A stretch of 64,000 bases of DNA from Glycomyces luteolus (lineage in GTDB: Bacteria; Actinomycetota; Actinomycetes; Mycobacteriales; Micromonosporaceae): contig NZ_JAPZVP010000010.1 in NCBI RefSeq assembly GCF_027622875.1, positions 1 through 64,000 of the forward strand, read 5' to 3'. Below, one piece after another: positions 1-6,421 of the stretch. Positions within the stretch are counted from its first letter, which is position 1, and every line of letters begins with the position of its first letter. Made by a program: the position numbers and the translations under genes. The notes beneath the pieces are model-generated. The model made no database searches and had not been told where the DNA came from. It was given only the letters and a program-made list of their open reading frames with translations.

Positions 1-93
1 GCGCACGAGGCGGGAGAACACCCTGGGCCGCAGCCCTGAGAACGGCTCGATCCAACACTCCTCAGCCGCTGTCACCACACCCACCCGGGCATC

Positions 94-297
94 CTAAACC
101 CCTGCAGCACAAGCAATAACGGGACAGCCTTTAGCGGTGAACCAAAGGCAGGTCAGGTCGTCACCGTTGACCGCACCAACTTCGACACCGGCATCGGACA
201 AGCACTCGCGCATCGCATGCAGGTCCTCGGCGATCAGATTGAACGGCGCCCACTTCAGACCGGGCGTCACGGGGATACCGCTCTTGAGTCCCATCAC
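94..297 (-). pseudogene. Remnant of a VOC/glyoxalase-like protein (C-terminal part)
   Basis: The 67-residue reading frame carries a stretch (PFNLIAEDLHAMRECLSDAG, then VEVGAV and LTCLWFTA) that resembles the second beta-alpha-beta half of VOC-superfamily proteins, where a phrase such as 'FRDPDGN' usually follows. Here the end runs into unrelated residues (KGCPVIACAAGV) and a stop. In the same frame upstream of the start are stops at about 340-360, preceded by more VOC-like residues (EFADPVGRV). I read this as a decayed gene, not a working enzyme. The family call rests on pattern recognition and is uncertain; it could also be a small orphan ORF. Confidence 0.35.
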
Positions 298-588
298 CCT
301 GCCGACCGGGTCGGCGAACTCGGGTGCGGCCGCATGCCCCAGCTACTGGCGACGGATAGCCTAAACACCCTCGAATACCACGCTGCTGCCGCTTACGGAT
401 CGCTGACCGGCAGGAACGCGCTTCCAATCTGCGTCATGCCGCGAGCCTAACCCGCACCACCGACAACACCAGCAACACACCTGCGAGCTGAGTGCACTTG
501 GGGCCAAAGCGAACTCACCCTGGGAAGAATCGAACGAGGTGGAGCAGTGACTAGACCTCGCGAGGAAACGTGACCGACGTCACGTAGC
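298..588. other. Non-coding stretch with one short palindrome
   Basis: No convincing gene is visible here apart from upstream debris of the VOC-like remnant. An imperfect palindrome with arms ACGTGA/TCACGT lies at 568-585, just before the next ORF, and could be an operator, but nothing ties it to a regulator. Confidence 0.4.
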
Positions 589-1182
589 TTGGGCAGATAC
601 TGCGGGCTACTGTCGGGGACGGATGCGCTGTCCCACGGACGAATGACGGACGAATCCGAGATTTTGAGAACTCCAGGCCAGAGACATAGTCTCTGGCCTG
701 GAGCAACGGTCGGCCTAACTCTCGCTTATTCGAACCTGAACCCGCAGATAGACGGCCTCCTCAAACGCCTGTCTGGCCCGTTGCCCGCCCGCGGACCCGA
801 AACCGGGCCCGTGGCCCCCGGCTTCCCCGGCGAACTCCCCGAGGTTGCCTACCCGTCAGCACCCCCGCGAGCTCTCGGCGAACGCCTCTCCCCCACCGAC
901 CGCGGCACCCTCATCGCCGCCTTCAACGCCGGCGCCAGCCAGAAGCAACTCGCCGCCGAGTACGGCATCAGCATCCGCAGCGTCAAACGCCTCGTCCGCG
1001 GCAACTCCAACCGACCCCAAGCCACTAATAATCGACTCACCCCCGACCAACGCCACACCATCGCCCACACCTACGCCACCACCGGTGCGACCCAAGCCGA
1101 ACTCGCCCGCGATTACAGCGTCGATCTCAGCACCATCAAACGCATCCTCCGCGAAGCTCGACCAGACGCAGGAGACGCCTGA
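589..1182 (+). CDS. Tandem helix-turn-helix protein, recombinase/transposase-like C-terminus
   Basis: The C-terminal half holds two consecutive helix-turn-helix units (QKQLAAEYGISIRSVKRLV and QAELARDYSVDLSTIKRIL) like those at the C-terminus of serine recombinases and in transposase DNA-binding domains. No catalytic domain is present. The listed TTG start is the longest possible. A 33-bp inverted repeat at 671-703 lies inside the first 40 codons, and residues 1-70 are low in pattern, so the real start may be an internal GTG such as 811. It may be a truncated recombinase or a stand-alone DNA-binding protein. Residues around 45-60 (NLNPQIDGLLKRL) might be the end of a lost recombinase core. Confidence 0.5.
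   Translation: MGRYCGLLSGTDALSHGRMTDESEILRTPGQRHSLWPGATVGLTLAYSNLNPQIDGLLKRLSGPLPARGPETGPVAPGFPGELPEVAYPSAPPRALGERLSPTDRGTLIAAFNAGASQKQLAAEYGISIRSVKRLVRGNSNRPQATNNRLTPDQRHTIAHTYATTGATQAELARDYSVDLSTIKRILREARPDAGDA
671..703. repeat. Perfect 14-bp inverted repeat, 5-nt loop
   Basis: Arms CTCCAGGCCAGAGA and TCTCTGGCCTGGAG are separated by CATAG. There is no T-tract, so a classical terminator is doubtful. The core GGCCAGAG/CTCTGGCC recurs in the hairpin at 3627-3658. Confidence 0.85.
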
Positions 1183-1318
1183 CAGTGTGACGAGTCGCCG
1201 CTTCCAAGGGGGACCAACATCGTCTTCGCAGGCTGCGCCCTTCATGCGGCACACCTGACCACGGACGCCCGGAAGATCGGGGCCATCGCCTGTCAAGGCT
1301 GACTTCCATGCGCCTTAC

Positions 1319-1384
1319 GCACTTGAAAGTGCCTTTTGCACGCCTCATTTCACGAACCTACGATGGTGTTACGCACTATCAGTG
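1319..1384 (+). promoter_or_regulatory. Possible HxlR-type operator half-sites upstream of the DsbA-like gene
   Basis: The sequence TTACGCACTT occurs at 1315-1324, where GCACTTGAAAGTGC (1319-1332) is a perfect palindrome with a 2-nt centre. TTACGCACTATC recurs at 1369-1380 within CACT-ATC-AGTG. A third related site, TAACGCACTTTC, lies at 2745-2756 between the hxlR-like gene and the azoreductase remnant. The shared motif suggests one regulator for both units; assigning it to the neighbouring HxlR protein is inference. Confidence 0.4.
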
Positions 1385-1394
1385 AGGTGAGAAA

Positions 1395-2075
1395 ATGGAA
1401 AGGAACCAAGCCGGAGCATCAGCCCCGGTCACCGTCGAAGTCTGGGCCGACCTGGGGTGCCCGTGGTGCTACGTCGGCAAGCACCGGCTCGAGGAAGCCA
1501 TCAGCCGCCGCCCCGACGCCGACCGCTTCATCGTCAAGATCCGCTCGTTCGAACTCAACCCGAACGCACCGCACGAGCCCGAAACGATCGAAAGCGCGTT
1601 CATCCGCTCGCACGGCGGTGACGCATCGGTCGTGATGGCGGCCGAGCGCCGCATCCAGGCGCTGGCCCGGCGCGAGGGGCTCGCGTTCGATCTCGACCGC
1701 CTGAACGCGAACACCTTCGACCTGCACCGCGTCATGCACTACGCCGACGAGTCGGGCCAGGGGGCCGAGTTCTTCTCACTGGTCCAGGACCGGTACTTCG
1801 CCGGGGACCTCAACCCGTTCGATCCGGAGGCGCTCGCCGGCGCGGCCGAATTGGTCGGGCTGTCGGGGCGGCGGGTGCACGAGATCCTCGCCGGCGACGA
1901 GTACGCGGCTGCGGTCCGCGCTGATGTGCAGGAAGGCCTCGAGCTCGGGGCGAGGGGCGTGCCGTTCACCGTGTTCGACCGGCGCCTGGCCGTCTCGGGG
2001 GCGCAGACTGTCAACGGCTACGCCCGCGCCCTAGACGAGGCGGTCGGGGCTGCGACGGAAGCGGTGTCGGCATGA
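1395..2075 (+). CDS. DsbA family oxidoreductase (FrnE-like)
   Basis: A 226-residue protein with an N-terminal thioredoxin-fold strand followed by the redox motif CPWC (in DLGCPWCYVGKHRLEEA), the pattern of FrnE/DsbA-like 2-hydroxychromene-isomerase-type proteins. The cis-proline region is seen near residue 190 (ARGVPFTVF). Length is normal for cytoplasmic FrnE-like proteins and there is no signal peptide, so it probably acts in the cytosol on disulfides or thiols. The ATG start has a good ribosome binding site (GAGGTGAG) a few bases upstream. It faces a redox-type HxlR regulator gene downstream, in keeping with an electrophile or thiol-stress role. Its substrate is unknown. Confidence 0.9.
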   Translation: MERNQAGASAPVTVEVWADLGCPWCYVGKHRLEEAISRRPDADRFIVKIRSFELNPNAPHEPETIESAFIRSHGGDASVVMAAERRIQALARREGLAFDLDRLNANTFDLHRVMHYADESGQGAEFFSLVQDRYFAGDLNPFDPEALAGAAELVGLSGRRVHEILAGDEYAAAVRADVQEGLELGARGVPFTVFDRRLAVSGAQTVNGYARALDEAVGAATEAVSA

Positions 2076-2260
2076 GCGGCACGGACATTCGCCCCGCACT
2101 GCGGGTCTTGGAATCGGATGCGTCAGGCTGGTGCGAGCCGGACTCCGACGTGTGCGCCGTTCCCGGCGCCGCGCCCCCCGGCAGTGCCGAAGACGCACCT
2201 GGTGAACCTGGCGGCATCGATGCGGAGGCTCACGCCGGAGCGGACCCTGACCGTGACTGA
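2072..2260 (+). CDS. Small hypothetical protein, coupled to the DsbA-like gene
   Basis: A 62-residue ORF whose ATG overlaps the TGA of the DsbA-like gene (ATGA), so translational coupling is likely. The first 30 residues look protein-like and contain two cysteines (GWCEPDSDVCAVPGA); the rest is acidic and low in complexity. It runs to within 10 bases of the converging hxlR-like gene. No family recognised. It could be a redox partner peptide or a spurious reading frame. Confidence 0.4.
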   Translation: MSGTDIRPALRVLESDASGWCEPDSDVCAVPGAAPPGSAEDAPGEPGGIDAEAHAGADPDRD

Positions 2261-2268
2261 GGCTTCGG

Positions 2269-2700
2269 TCAGCGAGCCGGGGCAGTGTCGGGAGCGGCGC
2301 TCCGCGTCTTCTCCCGGCCGACCCCGGTCCGCTCGTGCGCGCGGCGGCTGGCAGCGACGTCCTCGTGATGGGTCGCCGCCCACGCCGCGAGCGCCATCAC
2401 CGAGTCCAGCAACGACCGCCCCAGGGCGGTGAGCTCGTACTCCACACGAGGAGGGATCTCTGGGTAGGCGGTGCGCGAGAGCAAGCCGTCCCTCTCGAGG
2501 GCTTTGAGCGTGACGGTGAGCATCCGCTGCGAGATGCCCGGGATGCTCGCCTGCAGATCGGAGTACCGCATCGGCTCACCGGCGAGCGTGCTGATGACCA
2601 GCACGGTCCACTTGTCGCCGATCCGGTCCAGGACCTCCCGGATGAACCCGCTCTCCTCCGGCCAGGCCTGGCACGGCCCGCCGATCGTCCTCGCTGCCAT
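2269..2700 (-). CDS. HxlR family transcriptional regulator
   Basis: A 143-residue winged helix-turn-helix protein of the HxlR (MarR-like) family: an N-terminal cysteine (GGPCQAW), the characteristic IGDKWTVLVISTL helix, the recognition segment PGISQRMLTVTLKALERDG and the wing PPRVEYELTALG. The family senses quinones, aldehydes or thiol oxidants, often by an N-terminal cysteine. I start it at the ATG at 2700; a longer frame exists upstream but runs into the divergent promoter region. It is divergent from an azoreductase remnant and an NAD(P)H-binding protein, a usual arrangement for quinone-responsive HxlR genes. The C-terminal 30 residues are a polar tail. Confidence 0.9.
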   Translation of the reverse strand: MAARTIGGPCQAWPEESGFIREVLDRIGDKWTVLVISTLAGEPMRYSDLQASIPGISQRMLTVTLKALERDGLLSRTAYPEIPPRVEYELTALGRSLLDSVMALAAWAATHHEDVAASRRAHERTGVGREKTRSAAPDTAPAR

Positions 2701-2744
2701 CACCAACACCTTCCCGAACCGAATGCTACCGCACCAGCGGTATG

Positions 2745-2756
2745 TAACGCACTTTC
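2745..2756. promoter_or_regulatory. Possible regulator site in the hxlR divergent region
   Basis: TAACGCACTTTC lies between the divergent hxlR-like gene and the azoreductase remnant and matches the ACGCACT sites before the DsbA-like gene at 1315-1324 and 1369-1380. Confidence 0.35.
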
Positions 2757-2804
2757 GCGGACCGACCAGCCCGCGAATACCGACACACGTTGAAGGAACC
2801 ATCC

Positions 2805-2927
2805 ATGTCATATCTGCTGCACATCGACTCGTCCTCGCTCGGCGAAGCCTCGGCCTCCCGCCAGGTCGCACAGACCTTCGCCCACGCCCGCGCGCGGGAA
2901 CTCGCCGCCGCCATCGCCGCAGCCTGA
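2805..2927 (+). pseudogene. FMN-dependent NADH-azoreductase remnant with internal deletion
   Basis: The 40-codon frame begins MSYLLHIDSSSLGEASASRQ, which matches the N-terminus of AzoR-type flavodoxin-fold NADH-azoreductases. It then switches directly to an Ala/Arg/Glu-rich end (ARARELAAAIAAA) of the kind seen at the C-terminus of such enzymes. A family member needs about 200-210 residues, so roughly 160 codons are missing while start, frame and stop survive. An RBS (GAAGGAA) precedes the ATG. It sits between the hxlR-like gene and the NAD(P)H-binding protein gene, where a quinone reductase is expected. Confidence 0.65.
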
Positions 2928-2960
2928 CCTAAAAACCCGACTGAAGAAGGAGTCTCTCTA

Positions 2961-3623
2961 ATGGCGAACCTGCTTATCCTCGGCGGCAGCGGCCGCACAG
3001 GGATCCATCTGCTCAAGCAAGCGGCCTCCCGCGGCCACCGCGTCCGCGCTCTCGTCCGCGACCCCGGAGCGGTCGCGGCCCCGCCCGGCGTGGAACTGAT
3101 CCAGGGCACGCCCGCCGACACCGACGACCTCCGCGCCGCCGCCAAAGGAACCGACGCGGTCATCAGTGCGCTCAACAACGCACGGGCCTCAGACAACCCC
3201 TGGGCCAAGCCCGTCAGCCCGCCCGCGTTCATGACCGACGCCGTCCGCAGCGTCCTCACCGTCATGGGCGAGCAGGACATCCGCCGCATCGCCGTCGTCT
3301 CGACCATGGGCGCCGGCGACGACTGGCACCGGCTCAACCCGCTGGTCCGAGCCTTCATCAGCATGTCCAACATCAAGGCTGCTTTCGACGACCACACCGG
3401 CGTCGACCGGCTCGTCCGCGCCTCCGGAACCGACTGGACACTCGCCCGGGCCGTCGTCCTCAGCGACCAGACCGGGCTCGGCCCGGTCCGCGCCGGTGAA
3501 CGCGGCACCGTCAAACCCGGCAAGAAGATCAGCCGCGCCGACCTCGCAGGCTTCGTCCTCGACACCGTCGAACAAGGCACCTGGATCGGCCAAGCCCCAC
3601 TGGTTTGGAACAACCGAGCCTAA
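2961..3623 (+). CDS. NAD(P)H-binding protein, NmrA/SDR-like
   Basis: A 220-residue atypical short-chain dehydrogenase with the N-terminal dinucleotide motif GGSGRTGIHLLKQA (GxxGxxG), basic residues after strand 2 (RALVRD) suggesting NADPH preference, and the usual NmrA/SDRa5 pattern (TDAVISALN, IRRIAVVSTMGAG, TDWTLARA). The classical YxxxK pair is absent, as in other members of this group, which act as reductases or NAD(P)H sensors. An RBS (GAAGGAG) precedes the ATG. It follows the azoreductase remnant and diverges from the hxlR-like regulator, so control by that regulator is likely. Substrate unknown. Confidence 0.85.
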   Translation: MANLLILGGSGRTGIHLLKQAASRGHRVRALVRDPGAVAAPPGVELIQGTPADTDDLRAAAKGTDAVISALNNARASDNPWAKPVSPPAFMTDAVRSVLTVMGEQDIRRIAVVSTMGAGDDWHRLNPLVRAFISMSNIKAAFDDHTGVDRLVRASGTDWTLARAVVLSDQTGLGPVRAGERGTVKPGKKISRADLAGFVLDTVEQGTWIGQAPLVWNNRA

Positions 3624-3626
3624 GAG

Positions 3627-3658
3627 CTCTGGCCAGTCGATTGATCGACTGGCCAGAG
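3627..3658. terminator. 15-bp inverted repeat, likely bidirectional terminator
   Basis: Arms CTCTGGCCAGTCGAT and ATCGACTGGCCAGAG are separated by only TG. It lies between the 3' end of the NAD(P)H-binding gene and the 3' end of the converging tRNA-Pro. There is no strong T-run, which is common in actinomycetes. It shares its CTCTGGCC core with the repeat at 671-703. Confidence 0.65.
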
Positions 3659-3689
3659 CAGAGCTATATTCACATATTTATCTATACTG

Positions 3690-3763
3690 TCGGGACGACA
3701 GGATTTGAACCTGCGACCCCTCGCTCCCAAAGCGAGTGCGCTACCAAGCTGCGCCACGTCCCG
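3690..3763 (-). tRNA. tRNA-Pro (anticodon TGG)
   Basis: Read on the minus strand, the acceptor arms CGGGACG and CGTCCCG pair perfectly with the C1-G72 typical of bacterial tRNA-Pro and discriminator A. The D arm (GGCGCAGCTTGGTAGCGC), the anticodon stem-loop with TTTGGGA (anticodon TGG) and the T arm (GGTTCGAATCC) are all present. CCA is not encoded. tRNA 3' ends are common integration sites. The accessory-looking stretch on its left starts at this 3' end, but no duplicated tRNA end was found in the window. Confidence 0.95.
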
Positions 3764-4149
3764 ATCACCACCGCAAAGCGGCCTCAGCCAGGGTACAGCA
3801 CTACTGCCTCAAAACGCCGCCAGGTATTCCCGACGTTACAGACGTCGCTCGAGGTTTGGACCGCTGACTGACCTGCGCAACCCTGGTCATCTTGGCGCCT
3901 GCTACAGGGAGGTGCCGGTCATAGGTCACAGGGCAATCCCGCGTAGCGGCGACCGCAACCCCAGGCTCTCGTTGTGCCCCACAGTTCCGGCGGCGCTCGC
4001 CACCAGCATGAGTCTGTGGCGTGCCTGCGGCAGCCGCCCCGGCGGCGAACACCGCCAGGGCGGGGGTATGCACGTGGACCACGCTGCCAGGCACCACCGC
4101 AGTGAAGTCATTCGGCTCGTGGGGATATCGGTACGAGCCTCGCGCCGGC
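3764..4149. other. Gene-free stretch upstream of tRNA-Pro
   Basis: Reading frames here lack actinomycete codon bias and resemble no family. It must contain the tRNA-Pro promoter (minus strand), but no convincing -35/-10 pair stands out. Otherwise I see nothing in it. Confidence 0.5.
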
Positions 4150-4401
4150 TTACTTCTTACGATTGACCGCGCGCTGGAGCTCGGCCTTGTTCATCTTGGA
4201 TCGGCCTTTGATGTTCTTGCGCCGGGCTTCCTCGTAGAGCTGCTCCTTCGTGCGGCCCTTCGGCCCCGAGCGCGAGCGCTTCCCGCCGCGCCTTGAAGGC
4301 GACGTGTCCTTGGTGGAGCTGCGACTCGCGGTGCGGGTCTCGCCTTCCTGGGCACGCTGCTTGTTCACGGTGCGAGCGGCGATCTCCACCTCCGCGGCCA
4401 C
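4150..4401 (-). CDS. Small basic Rho-N/SAP-like DNA-binding protein
   Basis: An 83-residue, very basic protein. Its C-terminal half (TKEQLYEEARRKNIKGRSKM, then NKAELQRAV) matches the short helix-extended-loop-helix found in Rho N-terminal/SAP-like modules of small actinobacterial proteins, sometimes labelled plasmid stabilisation proteins. The N-terminal half is a charged, probably disordered tail. The GTG start directly abuts the TGA of csbD, so the two are translationally coupled and probably share the stress-type promoter upstream of csbD. Likely binds nucleic acid; the precise role is unknown. Confidence 0.75.
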   Translation of the reverse strand: MAAEVEIAARTVNKQRAQEGETRTASRSSTKDTSPSRRGGKRSRSGPKGRTKEQLYEEARRKNIKGRSKMNKAELQRAVNRKK

Positions 4402-4632
4402 TCACCGGTCCTCGTCGTCGGAGCCCCTGCCCATGAGGCGTTCCTTGCCTTCATGGAGCTTGTCGTCGGCCTCCTCGCGCAGGTCGTGGGCCTTTTCCTT
4501 CGCCTTGCCCTTGAGCTTCTCGGCGCGGCCCTCGTTCTCCAAGCGCTCGTTGTCGGTCGCGTCGCCGATCTTCTCCTTGACATGGCCCTTCAACTGTTCA
4601 GCCTTGTCCTTAGCCTTATCGACCCCGCCCAT
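4402..4632 (-). CDS. CsbD family stress protein
   Basis: A 76-residue, highly charged helical protein with the CsbD signature (DKAKDKAEQLKGHVKEKIGD), repeated as GRAEKLKGKAKEKAHDLREE. CsbD proteins are abundant SigB-regulated general-stress proteins in Bacillus and are common in soil actinomycetes; their molecular role is unclear. Length is normal. About 40 bases upstream lies GTGT-N15-GGGTAT on the minus strand, a good match to SigB/SigF-type promoters. It is first in a two-gene unit with the Rho-N-like protein. Confidence 0.9.
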   Translation of the reverse strand: MGGVDKAKDKAEQLKGHVKEKIGDATDNERLENEGRAEKLKGKAKEKAHDLREEADDKLHEGKERLMGRGSDDEDR

Positions 4633-4672
4633 GGCCTCGTCCTTTCTCAGATTGCCGATGATGCCTCCTCGA

Positions 4673-4697
4673 ATACCCGGTCAGCCGCTGAACACAC
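4673..4697 (-). promoter_or_regulatory. SigB/SigF-type promoter for csbD
   Basis: On the minus strand: GTGT, a 15-nt spacer, then GGGTAT, matching the GNNT-N14-16-GGGTAY consensus of actinobacterial general-stress sigma factors. The expected start site lies about 30 bases before the csbD ATG. Confidence 0.6.
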
Positions 4698-4839
4698 AGT
4701 GACGTTCCGGCACAGGACGCCGGATAGGGCCTAGAACAGCGCTCACGGCGCACCTTCAGCCCCGAGATCGCGACGTGTCGCCTCGCGTCCGACGGTTTCT
4801 CCCGCTCCCGAATCGGCGGCGTCAGCTTGACGTTGGCGG

Positions 4840-5103
4840 TCAGTGGGCGGGGCGGTGGCGGCTTTGGGCGATGCTCTCGGCGACGCCGATGAGCAGGACC
4901 GCCGCTATCACGGACACGACGAAGCCGAGGACGTTCAGTTCCCAGATGTCGCCGGTGCCGAGCAGGTTCGCGACCGTTCCGCCGATCACCGAGCCAACCA
5001 GGCCGAGGATGAGGGTGGCGAGGAGGCCGAGCCGCTGCTTGCCCGGCTTGATGAGGCGTGCGAGCACGCCGATGACGAGCCCTGCCACGATGAATCCGAT
5101 CAT
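4840..5103 (-). CDS. GlsB/YeaQ/YmgE family membrane protein
   Basis: An 87-residue integral membrane protein with the family pattern of three Gly-rich helices (MIGFIVAGLVIGVLARLI, LGLLATLILGLVGSVIGG, VLGFVVSVIAAVLLIGVAES) and the conserved LIKPGKQ loop. Members are called transglycosylase-associated or GlsB stress proteins; GlsB anchors the stress protein Asp23 in Enterococcus, Staphylococcus and relatives. Start ATG with RBS GGGAGGA. It lies about 50 bases downstream of a 40-residue membrane ORF, and both follow a SigB-like promoter at 5464-5488. Confidence 0.9.
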   Translation of the reverse strand: MIGFIVAGLVIGVLARLIKPGKQRLGLLATLILGLVGSVIGGTVANLLGTGDIWELNVLGFVVSVIAAVLLIGVAESIAQSRHRPAH

Positions 5104-5153
5104 GAAGTCCTCCCGTGTTCGTTTCGGTCCGGTAGCGCTCTAGCGCTGTCGAT

Positions 5154-5276
5154 TCAGCTTTGCGGTCGGGCGGTTGAGGGGTTTCGCCCGGCATGGCGGC
5201 GCATGATCTCGCGCAGCCCGTACCGCAGTACCGCCAGTACTGCCGCAAGCGCAATGTTCCTCACGAGCCAGCGCAT
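5154..5276 (-). CDS. 40-residue small membrane protein
   Basis: The frame starts ATG after a very strong ribosome binding site (GAGGAGGGTGAA) and encodes a short protein with one hydrophobic helix (LVRNIALAAVLAVLRYGL) followed by a basic tail (REIMRRHAGR). The RBS quality and the position directly before the glsB-like gene support a real gene. No family recognised; it could be a small stress-induced membrane peptide. Confidence 0.6.
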   Translation of the reverse strand: MRWLVRNIALAAVLAVLRYGLREIMRRHAGRNPSTARPQS

Positions 5277-5463
5277 TTCACCCTCCTCGTCTCCTACCGG
5301 TCAACCGGCCTCGTTGCTCTTGTCCGGCGGCCAGGGTCCAATGCTGTGCTGAATGCGGGAGCGCTTCGCGGGCCGGTTGTCGTCGGAGTCGTGGATGTTG
5401 GAAGCGCCCACGACCCAGGACGCCGCGCAGTCATCGCGGCCGCGCTCTTTCGGCTCGTGCCAA

Positions 5464-5488
5464 GTACCCGCCCCACCTCGCTGCAAAC
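5464..5488 (-). promoter_or_regulatory. SigB/SigF-type promoter toward the glsB unit
   Basis: On the minus strand: GTTT, 15-nt spacer, GGGTAC, fitting GNNT-N14-16-GGGTAY. The leader to the first well-supported ORF (5276) would be about 180 nt, which is long, so this assignment is less certain than that for csbD. Confidence 0.5.
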
Positions 5489-5600
5489 CGGGGCTAGCGT
5501 CGCGACTGAGCCGAAACGCACCGACGCGACGGGCGAATTGCCAGGTAGTCGACGCGCAATACGAGTCGGAAATCTCGCGAGCCGCCATTTGCCCTTGCCT

Positions 5601-5625
5601 GTTTCGGTGGTCACAGCACGGGTAT
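5601..5625 (+). promoter_or_regulatory. SigB/SigF-type promoter for the gas-vesicle operon
   Basis: GTTT, 15-nt spacer, GGGTAT, an exact match to the actinobacterial stress-sigma consensus, about 85 bases before the first gene of the gas-vesicle operon. Confidence 0.6.
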
Positions 5626-5711
5626 TCCGGGGCCGTTCATCGAGACGCACCCGCATCTTCTGTCTCACCGGTCACCGGTAGGGGGCGATTCGGGTCGAGA
5701 AGGCAGGGATT

Positions 5712-6416
5712 ATGAAACCGGGACTGAAAGTCGCCGGCGCGATCGGAGTGGGCTATGTGCTGGGGCGCAAGCACAAGATGCGCGCGGCGTTCACACTGGG
5801 CGCGATGGCGGCCGCCGGCCAGCTCGGTCACGTCCGCGACGTGCTGAAAGAGCAGGCAGCGGAGAAACTCGCCTCTTCTGAAGGCATGGGGAACCTCGCC
5901 GACCCCGGGAAGCGCCTGTTGGAAGCCGGAAGGACGGCCGCGGTGGCAGCCGTGGCCGATCGGATAGGGACGTTCAGCGACCAGCTCGAGGAGCGAGCCG
6001 AGGCAGTGCGCTACCCGAGAGGGAAGGCGGAGCAGGAGACCGAGGCCGAGCCGACAGAGGGCAAGGAATCCAAGGCGCACAAGGGCGAGGAATCCGAAGG
6101 CAAGGAGGACGAATCTGAGAAACCCAAGGCGAAGAAGGACGAGCGCAAGCAGACCAAGGGCAAGGAATCCAAGGGCAAGGAATCGGCAGAGAAGGACACC
6201 GAGGGCGATAAGGCCAAGAAGTCCAAAAAATCCAAGGACACCGAAGCCCAGGACGACGAGCCCGAGGCCGAGAAGAAAAAGAAGCCCGAACGGGCCAGCG
6301 AGCAGGACCAGTCTGAGGACGAACCGGACAGTGACGAGCAGGATGGCGAAAAGAAGCGCTCATCCTCTCGCGAGAAGGCCACCACTGGCGCACCGGTTCG
6401 GCGGAAGAGGACGTGA
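5712..6416 (+). CDS. gvpY: Gas-vesicle cluster protein, GvpY-like, with charged tail
   Basis: A 234-residue protein. The N-terminus (MKPGLKVAGAIGVGYVLGRK then HKMRAAFTLGAMAAAG) is the small Gly-rich segment found in actinomycete gas-vesicle clusters, where such genes are called gvpY or misannotated as DNA primase. From about residue 105 to the end it is a Lys/Glu/Ser/Asp-rich low-complexity tail, surely disordered. It is the first gene after a SigB-like promoter and overlaps the next gene by a GTGA. Role unknown; the N-terminal helix may contact membrane or the vesicle shell. The symbol follows the Streptomyces naming and is tentative. Confidence 0.7.
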   Translation: MKPGLKVAGAIGVGYVLGRKHKMRAAFTLGAMAAAGQLGHVRDVLKEQAAEKLASSEGMGNLADPGKRLLEAGRTAAVAAVADRIGTFSDQLEERAEAVRYPRGKAEQETEAEPTEGKESKAHKGEESEGKEDESEKPKAKKDERKQTKGKESKGKESAEKDTEGDKAKKSKKSKDTEAQDDEPEAEKKKKPERASEQDQSEDEPDSDEQDGEKKRSSSREKATTGAPVRRKRT

Positions 6417-6421
6417 GAGCG

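Larger units (their letters stand above)
5277..5711. other. Divergent regulatory region between glsB unit and gas-vesicle operon
   Basis: No well-supported gene. It contains two oppositely oriented SigB/SigF-type promoters (5464-5488 minus, 5601-5625 plus). Two related sites, ACCGGTCAACCGG near 5297 and ACCGGTCACCGGT near 5670, could be regulator sites. A minus-strand frame ending at 5301 (about 35-50 residues, polar) follows the minus-strand promoter but has no clear RBS. Confidence 0.55.
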
